DNA from: Sisyra terminalis
Lineage: Eukaryota > Arthropoda > Insecta > Neuroptera > Sisyridae
Assembly (NCBI GenBank): GCA_958496175.1
Contig: OY292279.1
Coordinates: forward strand, 8,618,001 to 8,682,000
DNA length: 64,000 nt
Direction of reading: 5' to 3'
The first letter of the stretch is position 1; each line of letters starts with the position of its first letter. Under the pieces are notes generated by a model that was not told the origin of the DNA, did no database searches, and saw nothing but the letters and a program-made list of their open reading frames with translations. Below, one piece after another: positions 47,133-59,111 of the stretch. Both the position numbers and the translations under genes were made by a program.

Positions 47133-48060
47133 AAAGATTTGATTGTTTGTTTGCTTTGAATAGGCTCCGAAACTACTTCACCGATTTGAAAAATTCTTTC
47201 ACTGTTGGGAAGCTACACTATTTTCGGTGAACATAGGCTATATTAAATTTTCAAAAAAGTTAGGGTTCCATACTAAAACTTCAATAATGTAACCCAAGGT
47301 CTGAAAAAATTACCAAAAAACATTCTTTTATCGCGTGGGCAGCGAAAACTATTGGTTTAGAACAAAATAATGTTCTACAATTTTGCAGAAAATATCATTA
47401 TCTACAAACAATAAAGCGACAGCATATGTCTAACTATTATAGTTATGTCACAATAAGTGTTTTTTCATTTAAAAAAATATATATAAATGCCACCGTTATA
47501 AAAGCTCTTATATTTATACTTCGGGATTAATCCTTATCAAAATATCTGACTTCATATTTAATTTTGCTTCAATACCAATATATAACTTTTTGAGTTATTC
47601 AATTTGAACATTCCATTCAAAAGATATCACAAGTTTAAAAATATAAGTTATTTGAAAAATGTCGCATGGTCACCGCTTTTACTTATAATTAAGACCAACT
47701 TTATTGAACTTGGCGATATTTTTTATTTATGTATAGATGCTGATTGATTTACAGATTCTTTGATCTACGGTAGGTATACTTACCGTAGCTATACGCAATT
47801 GACATACTCTTTTTAGATATTTAAAAATATTTTTTGAAAATTAATTGATTATTACATAGAACAATTTTATTCTTTGCAACAGTTTATTAAATGTGTCTTC
47901 TTAAAGTTGACCAAATAGTGTTTTCAGGTATGATTTTGTTTTTCGTAAAAGAAATAAGAAAAATAAAAATTTTCACATACCACTACAAATGGCAAATTTG
48001 AAAAGAAAACATAATCTACACCTACGTTACGCAGACGAAGTTGCGGGGATCAGCTATAGT
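47133..48060 (+). mobile_element. Helitron-like non-autonomous element (tentative)
   Basis: Begins near TTTGTTTGCTTTGAATAGGC and CGAAACTACTTCACCGATTT. It continues with AAGCTACACTATTTTCGGTG, ACATAGGCTATATT and ATGTAACCC. It ends in ACGCAGACGAAGTTGCGGGG, which can form a small stem (CGCA/TGCG), followed by AGCTAT. This phrase set and a hairpin just before a CTRR-like 3' end are familiar from insect Helitron-like repeats. There is no terminal inverted repeat or target duplication, as expected for Helitrons. A near-palindrome, CTACGGTA...TACCGTAG, lies inside at 47765-47788. No Rep/helicase coding. Confidence 0.5.
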
Positions 48061-51000
48061 TATTAATAATTAAACGTAAATAGGAAACCTTTTCTTCTGA
48101 AGAAACATTAATTGAACTTGATTACAAAGTTTCTATCAAATCAGGAAAGCTGTCTTTAAATTGGAACCATAAATGAAATTTGAACAAAATATTGGTACAA
48201 CTTTTTAGAATAGACTTGTCTGTGATCTTTCTAAGATGTACCTGAAAACATAATATTATCGAAATCAATAAACCTGTTCTTCAATCATACGATAGAATTC
48301 AGGTAGACAAACATTTAAGTGGAATTTTTTGACCTTTGTTCCATAATGACAAATATTGTGAGCAAAACTGAATAAATTCCAAATGGGTGTGAAATTGAAA
48401 ATAATTTTACCTGCTCTCAACTTGCGATGATAAATAATATGGTAATAAGAAAAAGGTAGATTCAAAGGTTATATTTATGGAATCGGAAAAAGGTGTTAAT
48501 GTATTTATAATTGACAACAAATAATAAATACCTCAAACTGGTTAAGATTCCTTGAACGATATATTGATATCTGCCATTCTCTCATTTTGGCCTTCAAGCT
48601 TTAACTATGTTATTTTATATCACCAGTTGAGCATATACTTGAATTTTTCGTATATATACAATTGAATAATAGGTATTATTAATGTTTTTACAAACAATCC
48701 AAATATCAAATTTTATTTCATGGTATCATTAAACTCTTTTGTGTTTGGTAATAATATTAAAAACATTTAAAAAATAAAGCATTTTACAAATCGCCTACGT
48801 TGCATTTGATATGTACTTGATTATGTTATATGCAAATATTTTTTGTATAAAATGAGCATCAAAAGACCCGATGAAATTCGTACCATTTAAAATGGAATTG
48901 CGAAAATTAATTAATTTACGATATTAATTCGTTAATATTGCTACATTTTTAATTATTAAATCACCAAAAATAACAATAATTATTAACAATTAAATTAATA
49001 AACATTGTATTTTACTTATTTAGATTAAAACCTATAAAAACTTAAAACATGTTAAAACGCATATGCATACAAGAAATCCTTAAATTCTCACCTTTCTATG
49101 AGTTTAAATATAAGTATAGATATTTCTATACATTTTTTGGTTTTTGTCTTTTTGTAATCCTCGAAATTGTATTATTCTTTTGGCCAATTCGATCCAAAGG
49201 TCGCTATTAATCAGGGACTGGAAGCTTACTGGGAATATTCCTGTTTTTTTCAGTACTTCCTTAAATATTTGTTTTATGCGTCAAATGACGTCATTTGAAA
49301 TCAACTGTTATATTTTTGAATATTGGCCAAGGAGTTTTAAGAATCATTTCTTATCCCATAGACTAATGAGCGTAATGGACTCGGTGGTGGGACCAATTGT
49401 GGCAATTTTACTTTTCCACCAGCCCAACATAACCCAGTAGTTTAACCGCTGATTTTAACGCCTTGCAATAGTGACAAATGATTATCATTTCAACAATTGT
49501 TACAGATTACAATAAATATTAAGAAAAATATGTAAATGTAAGTAAAAGGCATTACTTTTGTAAAGTTACAAAGTCAATAAATGACATATTTGTTTGTTGT
49601 CAAATATTTATTGGTGTCAGCCCCTGCTTTGCCTATTTGACTAGTAACAACAGTTTATATGGGGAAAAAGTTATTGCATTTTACTATTTTCCTTATAATT
49701 TTTTCCGGTTTTCTCAGCTTTTAAACTTTTCTTTGCCTTCTACAAATATTTCAACACCAAAATGTGCCAAAGCGGTCCAGATGCTTTTAAGCTTTTGAGA
49801 GACCCACACGTCTTAACTAATTATTATTGAATTAAATTAAAAAAATCATGAATTCAGGTAAGAGCTATTACCGTATCCCCCAGTTTCCAACGTTGCTCCA
49901 TTGAATTCCCTTTTATTCCAATCGTTGTAAGCAGTTCTCAACTTTAGTTTTCAATTAAAACTTTTTTAAAATTTTAAAGTTGGGTTACCTTTCGTAATTC
50001 ATTAATCATTTTTATTTCAATATACAATAAATTAAGCAACTTTTAGTCAATCTTCCGTCTATTAAACACCAGATTTTCGCATTTTTCCCCCTTTTAAATT
50101 AATAAATTTGTCGGCTTTTCCGGGAAAGCTCATCATAAGTCTATTAACCTCTTAAATTGTCCAAGCTGACACTTTAACAACATTAGCTCCGTATTTATGA
50201 CAACAATTTTTTTGAGGCGAAAATCTTTTATCAACTCGAATCCGAGCGATTTTCGATTTATTCCATAAAAAAAAATCTATTAGATTTTCGAATGCGAAAA
50301 AGTCATAAATTATTTATATGTACACATATATACATTTGATAAAAAACGCTACGCACTAAGCTGATCGAGAAAAGCACGGGTGAAACGTATGAAATACACA
50401 AAGTGAATGAAAAATAAAAAATCTTTCAACATTGCTGTGACAACAGCAAAAAAAAACTTTTCCGATAAATAAAGAGATTGATCGAATAATTTTACGTATT
50501 TTTTTTTTACTATTTTGCACAAAGATATAACTAAAAGACATAAAAAGAAAAACTTTTAAAATAATATATTTTCCTGATAGCCTTGAATAGAAAATTTTCC
50601 AATTATCAAACTATTTGATTCGATCGTTTTTGTCAGTCTTAATTATATTGTTGAACCAATAAGAAATGTTTGAACATTGATTTAGACGCCAACCCTTAAT
50701 TAATGCGATAATTATATTAAAAGTATATTAAAACGGAAATGAGCGATAAAAACAAGCAACACTATGGTACGTACACAAAGCATACGAACCAAATATAATT
50801 AATGTTAATTTTAATTGATTATTCATTAACAACTCAATATGATAAAGCTTGTTAATTAATAGGAAAACATTTTTACTGAATTTTATTAATTAGTGTTTTA
50901 ATTGTTCTAATGGAGGAAAATCGGCTTCATTTAAAAAAAATTATAAGGGGAAATTACAAATTAGGGAAAATTGGATTTGTATTTGATGCATAAGAGAACT

Positions 51001-51604
51001 GAGTATTTTTTTTTATTTGGTTAATCACAAAAATTAAATAGGAACCCCTAATGAATTGGATGCTTTGGTGGTTTTATTTATTATTCCTGTATTGAAAATT
51101 ATTTGGGCAATGTTTTTTCTTTATTTATTTCTAATGATTTAAATGAGACAAAAAATAAGATCTTTGATGCATCGATTATTATCTAATTTTTGTGGATTTT
51201 TCTACATAAAATTTCACAAGTAAAAAATTTTTTGCATTCTAAAACTAAATAAGAAAAAACAATGCAATTTGTAGAGCTACAGGTGTACAAAATTATTTTT
51301 TCTTCCTTCTTCTATTTCCCTGGTTCTAGTGATTTCTCCTTTTATATTCTCACTACAATTGGCATAGTAAATTAAAAAAAAAAAATTATAGATTACCGTC
51401 TCAAGACAAAACTCTTAGACTTTCGCAAATTTTATCACCAGGAGGGCATGGCCAAAAGTTTCCGTTTATGAAGACCACTAGACCATTAATATGAACCACT
51501 TCGAAAAAAAATACACCTTAAACAATTTTTATTAAAATAAAATGATTTATTACGATAATACCTTAAATATATTTTCAATTTTTATAAAAAGTTTTAACGA
51601 AGAA
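48061..51604. other. Long stretch without recognisable genes
   Basis: AT-rich. The region 49140-49440 is open on the plus strand without a recognisable motif. No repeat partner was found in this window. Confidence 0.5.
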
Positions 51605-51611
51605 ATTCATG

Positions 51612-51926
51612 AATACATTAAATTTCGAAACAAACTTTTAATCGCTACATATTTGCAAAAAAGGATCACATTTGAAAACCGTGGAAGAATATGAAATAAA
51701 TAAAACCTTCAAATTTGCTTCAACCAATATCCTCAACGATAAACTATTTACAACAAACACTAACTATGACGTTGATTTAAAAATTGGCAAAATAAATATA
51801 CCAAATACTCAACGATGTTTTCAAAATATTTTCATGAATAAGGGAGATGTCAATATTATGCGAAAGTACTCTAAAGAGAAAGGTCTCCATAAATCTATAA
51901 AAATATTGAAATTGTCTGTAATATGA
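51612..51926 (+). pseudogene. Penelope-like element GIY-YIG endonuclease, C-terminal tail, copy 2
   Basis: In one frame: MNTLNFETNF, a stop, then SLHICKKGSHLKTVEEYEIN and STNILNDKLFTTNT. It matches copy 1 (20163-20345) nearly residue for residue through LHICKKGSH and EEYEI. LNDKL preserves the conserved Asn region. The frame then stays open to 51926, past the end of similarity. The upstream RT and nuclease core are missing. Confidence 0.7.
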
Positions 51927-52859
51927 TTTATACAACAATTTGTTGTAAATAAATTAAATCATAGTTTCTTATAACAAGAATAATATTTTTCAATATTTAA
52001 TAAAAAGAAGCTTTTACAATAAAGCTATTTTAGTAGAAAGTTGAAACTTTTAAAGAGTATAACTATTTGAATTAATCCAATCCTCTGGTTATCTATTCTC
52101 ACCAGAATTGATTATGAAAAATATTTAATTATTAAATTTTATTAAAAGACCAAAAAATATTTTTAAACAAGCCAGAAAATGTTAAACATCGAAAATAATA
52201 GTTTCCAGCGGTGCATCGAACAAATCCTAAAAGAACATCATATTTTTTTTGCTGTGGGAATCATATCGCTAAATTATGTAAATTTTATAAACACTTATCC
52301 TGAATCTTTATATAAGAAATCGTTTGTCCTGACTGCCTAAAGGATCAATGTACAATACAGCCTAAATCACTGACCAAGGAGATACAAAATTTGAAGGGTA
52401 TATTACTTCGATGATATAGGCATCCGATAAAAAACGATTTTTGAAAATTTCTTTCCCTCAAGGGTGAAAAAGGTATACAAAGTTTATATAGAATACGTGG
52501 CTATTGATCAACAATAGAAATTTCGAATTTAATTCTTTAAGTAATTTAGCAATTGAATAACTTTATCGATTTGAAATTTTTCTGTATAATAAAGCAGGCC
52601 CTTAATGATTTATTAAGCTAATTACACCCTTTAAGCGTTTCAAATTTTTTACAAAAATACCTATAACTTAAAAGCTTTCTATCACTCTTGTAAATATTGA
52701 AAATAATGATAACAAATAAAAAAGTTTTTAGGTAAAACGATTTAACAGACAATTCTATTAGAACTGCAAATAAGCTTTCAAAACTAAGGAATTTTTCCAT
52801 CATTAGCCATTTTTTTTCATCTTTCTGACATGATTTGCATACCACATCGGAGAAAAAAT
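51927..52859. other. AT-rich stretch, nothing recognised
   Basis: No coding or repeat signature seen. Confidence 0.5.
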
Positions 52860-53875
52860 TCATCATTGGAAACTATAATGTATCTATCCAATTTTTATAC
52901 TCTTCGTATGGCAAGCACTACTTAGAAAGATCATATGGCATCGATGGAAACAGGTGGTTATCTGAAGGGGCAATGTCTGGAGTTTCCGGTGGATGGGGTA
53001 GTACATTCCAATGAAGTGTTTCCAGATAAGTTTCGACCGGAGTTGTAACATGTTGAGGAGTATTATCCCGTAGAAGAATAATGATGTGGTGCCTGGAAAT
53101 GGGTACATTTTCCTGGAATTTTTGGCTCAATTTTATTTAGTAGAGCTACGGTAATGGTTTTGCTTGATTTGAGTAATTCATAGTAAGTAATTCCATGCCG
53201 ATTTTCCCAAATATCCGGCAAGAGATTTTCCATGAATATTCGGTTTTGTTGACAGTATTGAAGCCTAGTCCAGGTACGCCCCATGAAATTCATGTCTCTT
53301 GGTTATTATACTGGACTTATTTCCCCCCCCCTTTCCCCATCAATTACTATACGATCAAAAAAATCTTTAATGCCTAACTAATTGGATTACAATTATGCAA
53401 AGTAGTCCTTCCACATCCTTGGCTTTAAATTATATGGAACCCAAACTCCAACTTTCTGAATAATACCCAATGATGTTTAAGCGATGTAATATTGCTTGTT
53501 AAGACATTTGCAATATAACTGCAAGTTCTTTTTTGCTTTAGGGACGAATCTTTCTCTAATAATGGTTCCAATTCCTAGTCCTCTTTTATTTTTGGCCTTC
53601 CACTATGTTCTTTAAACTCCACGTCAAATTTAGCGTTTTAAAATTTTGGGAACCACTTATGGCAACTTCTTTTACCCAAAACAGCTTCATCATGTGCTTC
53701 TACAAGCAATCGATGTGCCTTTTTTCTTTAAGTGGAAGAAATAAATCCAAAGTTCCTGCAAACGATGCTTTTTAAAGACAAATTTTAACATTTTCAGAAG
53801 AAAAAAACTGTATGATTTCCATAAAAAATCCCTAAAATTTGAAGGCCACTTTGTTACTAGATGACCAAACTTAGT
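52860..53875 (-). pseudogene. Mariner-type transposase (DD34D), copy 1, decayed
   Basis: On the minus strand, starting near 53790: KAHRLLVEAHDEAVLGKRSC, HKWFPKF and HSGRPKIKED (N-terminal helix-turn-helix and GRP linker). Then near 53250-53150, STKPNIHGKS and, in another frame, GITYYELLKSSKTITVALL. Near 53080-52920 follows HHIIILLRDNTPQHVTTPVE and VLPHPPETPDIAPSDNHLFP. The second Asp (RDN) and third Asp (APSD) are 34 residues apart, the classic mariner spacing. The first catalytic Asp region (GDE.W) is lost near 53330-53400. Multiple stops and slips; inactive. Confidence 0.85.
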
Positions 53876-54640
53876 ATAATTATTGGTTTTACTCGATTTG
53901 AGTACCTCATATTAAATAACTCCCAGCCAATTGCACCAAATATCGGGGATGAGTTTTACTATGAATATTCGGTTTTGTTAACAATATTGAAGCCTAACCC
54001 AAGCATTCCTCATGACTTTCTCCTCTTTGGGTTCAAAGTTAGTATGATATTAGACTCATTTTTCCTCCCCCCTCCGTCCAAATATTACTTAAAACAAACA
54101 AAAAACATGTTTAAATGCCTGACAAATTAAATTTTCCTTATTCCTAGTAGTCGTTCAACGTCTGTTGATTTCAAATTATATGGAACTCAAACTCCATGTT
54201 TCTGAATAATATCTAACGATGTTTAAGCAATGTATTTTGCTTGTTAAGTCATTTGCAATATAATTGGAAGTTCTTTTTTGCTTTAGAGAAGAGTCTTCCT
54301 CTAATAATGGTTCCAATTCCTACTTATCTTTTACTTTTGGCCTTCCACTACGTTCTTTAACCTCCACGTCAAATTTGGCGTTTTCAAATTTTGGGAACCA
54401 CTTACGGCCACTTCTTTTACCAAAATCAGCTTCATCATGTGCTTCTACAAGCATTCGATGTACCTCTTTTCCTTAATAAAGAAAGAAATAAATCCAAAGT
54501 TCCTGCAAACGATGCCTTTTAAGGACAAATTTTAGAAGAAAAAAACTATAAGATTTCCATAAAAAAATCCCTAAAACTTGAAGTTAACTTTGCTAAAAAG
54601 ATGACCAAACATAATATGGTACCCATTGTTGTGTTAAGTC
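53876..54640 (-). pseudogene. Mariner-type transposase (DD34D), copy 2, lacks C-terminus
   Basis: Nearly parallel to copy 1. The N-terminal portion lies at 54130-54600 (the minus strand again gives the EAHDEADFGKRSGRKWFPKF and GRPK type text). The middle part lies at 53885-54110 (CCAAATATCGGGGATGAG matches CCAAATATCCGGCAAGAG in copy 1). The C-terminal third, with Asp 2 and 3, is absent. The upstream ends of both copies share AGATGACCAAAC, resembling a mariner terminal repeat. Confidence 0.8.
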
Positions 54641-54718
54641 TTTGTCTTTTTAAATATAATAATTAAATTGTGGGCAATGAGGACGAAGCTTCTTGTGGAA
54701 TATTATTTATTTTATCGC

Positions 54719-54751
54719 CAACGTTTCGTCAGGCATTCCTGACTTCTTCAG
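54719..54751 (-). ncRNA. Hammerhead-like core motif (putative), left arm of family M
   Basis: Minus strand: CTGAAGA (54745-54751), hairpin GTCAGG-AATG-CCTGAC, then GAAACG (54722-54727). CG-TTGG-CG could form a two-pair stem III, but the base before the cleavage position does not fit the consensus. Confidence 0.45.
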
Positions 54752-54967
54752 GGCTCTATAATGAAAATACATAACATTAAAAATAGTGACACATTATTAT
54801 TATTATAACTGAGTTGAGCCATGTGTGTTTGTATTTTTCAATAATGTTTTTTAAACAATTTTTTATTTATCAATACCAAAATGTATTCTTGGTTTGCTGT
54901 TCTACCATTTGGGTCATTTTACAGCTTATTTTTATGACATTTGTGAAGTAATTTTTAATTTTGAGCC

Positions 54968-55003
54968 GTGAAGAAGTCAGGAATGACTGACGAAACGTTG
55001 GCG
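54968..55003 (+). ncRNA. Hammerhead-like core motif (putative), right arm of family M
   Basis: GTGAAGA (54968-54974; first core C replaced by G), hairpin GTCAG-GAATGA-CTGAC, GAAACG (54992-54997). Mirror image of the left arm; the core substitution would impair cleavage. Confidence 0.4.
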
Positions 55004-55064
55004 ATAAAATAAATAATAGTCCACAAGAAGCTTCTTCCTTATTGCCCACAATTTAGTTATTATA

Positions 55065-56899
55065 GTATGATACGTTTTACTTTTGATAATTTTAATCAAT
55101 GCCACATTTGGCTTAGTTGGTCAGGAAAAAAGGATGGGGATGAAAAAAAAATCAATCGAAAGATATCGAAAAAAGAAGAAACTTATTAGATACTCGTTCA
55201 AAAGACGTTAATTTGGGGGATTTTTTTTTTAATATTTTTGTAACAAGAATTTTTGTGGAAAAAAAAACTTTTTTTTTTGAAAATTCGTTATCCAGAGTTT
55301 ACATGTAGAAAATAGAACACTTGATTTGCAATGCATATTATTTTGCAACCCTGTTTAGTTGGAGCTTTGTGTGTACTTTGGGAGTATAGATGTGTGTGTG
55401 GATTTGAGCCTTTTAGCGGTTGCCGGCATTTAATCATCCCTTTGGTATGGCGTTCCGTCCACTTCAAACAGTAGTAGACATCACGGGTTAGGGGATGTTT
55501 CTGAACGTCTTTTTCCCATTATGACAACGAACGGGGTGCAACGTGGTTTCAAATGAAAAGCTCGTTTCGATATAAAGTATTGTGTGCATTTGATATGGCC
55601 AATATATACGAGATGCAGATTACTGCACGATCAAAACTAAATTCCGGAGGAGATGGCATCGAATGTGAGCACAATTTTCGCTGGTTTTGCGGCTTTTGTT
55701 ATCTGACCTTTTTCGTTCGTTCCGCGGTTCTACGGTGATTATACCCGAGGAAAATCCAAGCTTTTTTTCCTCGCCTACACATAGGTTTGGCGATACGATC
55801 GAGCTTTTGGTTTTTTCATGTCCTATTTGATTTATAAATCTGCATAAAAATAACGAAATCTCGTTGATGTTGTGTCGATAATTACAACGCAAATCTCATT
55901 GATCAGTGATTAAATATTCATGTTTCAACCACAAAATAATCGCTACACAAGCCCATTTATAAGCAAATAAAATTACAATATTCGATTAATAATTTTATGA
56001 GCAAAAAAATCATTATGCATACTGAATTTTAAATGAAAATTTACGACACCAATCCCCATGTATATAAACAAATGAGCTTTCGCTCAAAAGCTTGATCGTT
56101 TAATTGAGAATTTATCATTTGTAAAATTAAAAACGCCGAGCTTTTCGGACCAAACAATAATGTGCTTTTATTAGACTAAAGTTTATAGAAACGATTCATA
56201 AATAAAACGATGGTTCAACTGAAAGGGGTAGTGTCTAACACAATAAAAAAATGTTAACATAAACGATGTCATAAAAAATAAAATATTACACATAAACAAA
56301 GTTTCCATCCGGAATACGGCCGGCGAAGAAAGCACGGGGAAAAATGCACTGAGATAACACAGACGAGCTTTTTCGAGGAACCTAAGTAAACAGTAAGACA
56401 ACAACAAGAGTCCTCGTCGTCTCGGGGGTTGGTCGCTCCGGAGTCGAGGGCACGGGGTTCATGTGACTTCTTACATACTATTTTCAAGATGGGGGAGTGA
56501 CCGTGCACAGAACTGTAGAGGGTAAGATTTATTTTATCTGTTACGAAAAAGCGAGACACGAGAAGAAAACAACGGAAAAAATGTCAATGCAAAGGGGATG
56601 ATAAGGAAAAAAATGTAAATGGGGGAAAATAAGAAAGTGAATACTGATATAATTAACAAGAGAATTTAGATAGTCAGGGTTTCCCTCCAGTTTCCGCGTG
56701 ATGCACCTTGGAATTTCGACAGCAAGCTGTGGATAGTCTCACAGAAAAAACTCCTCTCTTTGATTTATAAAATATGAGCTTAATAACGGTTTTAAATTGC
56801 ACATTAAGACAATAACTGAATAAGCACTTGAATTATTAATTTGTTCCCAAAGAATTTTTTGTGATTTCAACAGCAGTAGCTAGGTTTATTGAGACCATA
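55065..56899. other. No gene recognised; two GC-richer islands
   Basis: GC-richer low-copy blocks lie at about 55370-55800 (GGATTTGAGCCTTTTAGCGG, GGTTGCCGGCATTTAATC) and 56290-56560 (ACGGCCGGCGAAGAAAGCAC, GTCTCGGGGGTTGGTCGC). No protein family is recognisable in any frame. They could be regulatory or exonic. Confidence 0.4.
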
Positions 56900-56929
56900 A
56901 ATTTCAAAATTTCAAAAAGAAAAAATAAT

Positions 56930-57150
56930 TTACCGGCAATTTGAGGTCGAAAAGGAGAAAGGGGGAAGTTTTTAAGGATAAAAAATGGTTAACATCGATG
57001 CAAAACTGTAGGTAATGAAAAGATCTACACCTTTTGTATACCGGAAATCGAGATAATTCGAGATTCCCGACCTCAGTTATATTCTCTTTCTTTTTCAATG
57101 GATTGCATCCTACTAAAAAATTATTTTGTTTCAAAAATTATCGATATTGG
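56930..57150. repeat. Repeat X, divergent fragment
   Basis: ACCGGAAATCGAGATAA and TATTCTCTTTCTTTTTCAAT, GCATCCTACT and GTTTCAAAAATTATCGATAT match the second half of X at 26885-26905 and 27700-27775. Confidence 0.6.
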
Positions 57151-57176
57151 TCTATTCTTCAAGTTTGAAAAGATAG

Positions 57177-57430
57177 AACTCGTTTATTTTGAAAGTCGCA
57201 TAAGTCCATTTCAAGAACGGTCTATATGGTGATTCTTCTTGTAACTAGAACAAAGTATGTTAATTATTTAACTGCTAAGTTTTTAGAAATTACTGATTTC
57301 ATTTTAATTGTTAACAAAAACGCCAATTATTCCCTCCTCCTTAGTATCTTATGTTCCTATGGTTAAAAATGATAACACTATAAAGATTGTACTTGAAATG
57401 GACTTAACTCACTTTCAAAATAAACGGTTC
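57177..57430. repeat. Short inverted-repeat element
   Basis: 57177-57216 (CTCGTTTATTTTGAAAGTCG, AAGTCCATTTCAAG) is the reverse complement of 57391-57430 (CTTGAAATGGACTTA, CACTTTCAAAATAAACG). The centre is ~175 bp. A MITE-like hairpin, non-coding. Confidence 0.7.
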
Positions 57431-58864
57431 ATATATTGCAGTCATATCTAAACTTACAAAAGTCAGTAGTATTCAGGAGAATAAAAATCTTATCAAATTT
57501 CGAAGGACAAAATCTTGAAAAAATGAAATTTTGGAATAATTTGGTAACACACAAAACTAAAGTCTTCATATTTTATATCTATGAAATAATTTAGATATAT
57601 CAACCGCAAAGATTCCCCCCTTTCTCTTCGACTGAGTGATTTATATCAAGATTTGGAAATAACCGCATACCAGTTTCTTAATACGTATAACCGAAACTTT
57701 GACACGCTTGAAAATTAAACTTTGGGGGTTGACACAGGGTTGAAACTTGAAGAAACAAATCCAAGATGTCGCGATGCTTAACATGGGGATGATTATTACA
57801 GAAGGTATTGGAATACACTGTGAATAAGATATGGAAATATTAAGGTATACTGTTGAAATAAATCAACGTTTAATTTTCAAATGAATTAATTTTTAAGAAA
57901 CGTACTATAAATCACTAGAAAATTATCTATGGTAAATGAGAACCATGCTGAATGCCACCTTGCCAAAGAAATTAGATTACCTAGATTTTTCTACTAATCG
58001 TGATATGTTTTATTGGGGCAACAATGAAAAGAAATCAACATTTAAAGCGCTGGAGAATCTTTATCCGCTTCGCGGAAAACCAGATTGAAAATCTTGGAAA
58101 AATATGGTCCACACCAACCCGTAGGGTTGTAAAGAAAGATAGAAAGGGTCATATTATGACAACTCGTACTATTGTATTCTTGATGATGATCCCTTCCATT
58201 ATCGCATACCATAAATATAAATAACAAACCCTGTAAAATCTCAATACTTTCTTCCCCATTTCTCTTATAAATTTATAAATTCCCGAAATAGAGCTTAGCA
58301 AAAAAATAATTAAAATAGCCCCGAAATTAAACAAAGGTTGGCATCAATGGTTGTAAGATTACGACCAAGAAATATCCTTCAACCATTTGATTTTAAAGAT
58401 ACCATCCAAGGTACTAACAATACTTAAAAATAATTCCAATTTTCCCATCGTTATCAACCAAAAAAAGCACTACTTAAGCACCCCAAAATCAACAATAGGC
58501 AATGTTTTTCAATAAACTCGATATAAGACCATTTTTTAAAACTTTTTTCATGTAGAGGGGCGATAAGAATCAATTTTCATTTTCAGCAGCAACATAAAGA
58601 CTAAACAGCAATATTTTATTGAGATGCAAAGGGAGTGATACTACACGTAGTGGTTCATTGAAGGGGAAAATGATTTGTTAGATGTTGAGAAAAACTGCTG
58701 ATCTATTGCTGTTGAAACATAAACAATCTCTCAGTACAATGACCGAAAAGCATATGAAAAGGTCACAAAAAACTAGCATAAGTTTTTTGCATTTTGGAAA
58801 GAAATCAATTGAAATATATGGAGAAAGACTATGCAATAGAAGACAGCCAAAAGTTATGAAAATA
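57431..58864. other. AT-rich stretch, nothing recognised
   Basis: Open frames at 58000-58224 and 58682-58906 show no family motif. Confidence 0.45.
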
Positions 58865-58930
58865 AGAAGACAATTCAGGTTGTTTAAGATCGGTTTTTTT
58901 ATTTAATATTTTTACTATTCAATTAAGTAC

Positions 58931-58958
58931 GTTTCGTTACGTATTGTAACTTCATCAG
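58931..58958 (-). ncRNA. Hammerhead-like core motif (putative), left arm of family G
   Basis: Minus strand: CTGATGA (58952-58958), hairpin GTTAC-AATAC-GTAAC, GAAAC (58931-58935), then GTACTTAATTGAATAG. The core matches consensus; stem III and stem I are unclear. Confidence 0.45.
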
Positions 58959-59111
58959 GCTTCTTGATTCACAAAAAAAAAATATTTTCAATTTAAATGC
59001 AATAAAGAATACCTATTCATAGATTACCACTTAGTGGTTAACTCAAATCGAAGTTTGGGAAGATTTATTGAATTTAAATTGAAAATATTTTATTTTTGTG
59101 AATCAAGAAGC

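Larger units (their letters stand above)
54654..55064. mobile_element. MITE with ~103-bp arms carrying hammerhead-like cores (family M)
   Basis: Left arm at about 54654-54756 and right arm at about 54963-55064 are reverse complements: AATTGTGGGCAATGAGGACG against its partner, AAGCTTCTTGTGG, TTTATTTTATCGCCAACG, TTTCGTCAGG, GACTTCTTCA. The centre is ~205 bp, non-coding. Each arm holds a hammerhead-like core that points outward, followed by GCGATAAAATAAATAAT. It lies immediately beyond the end of mariner copy 2. Confidence 0.8.
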
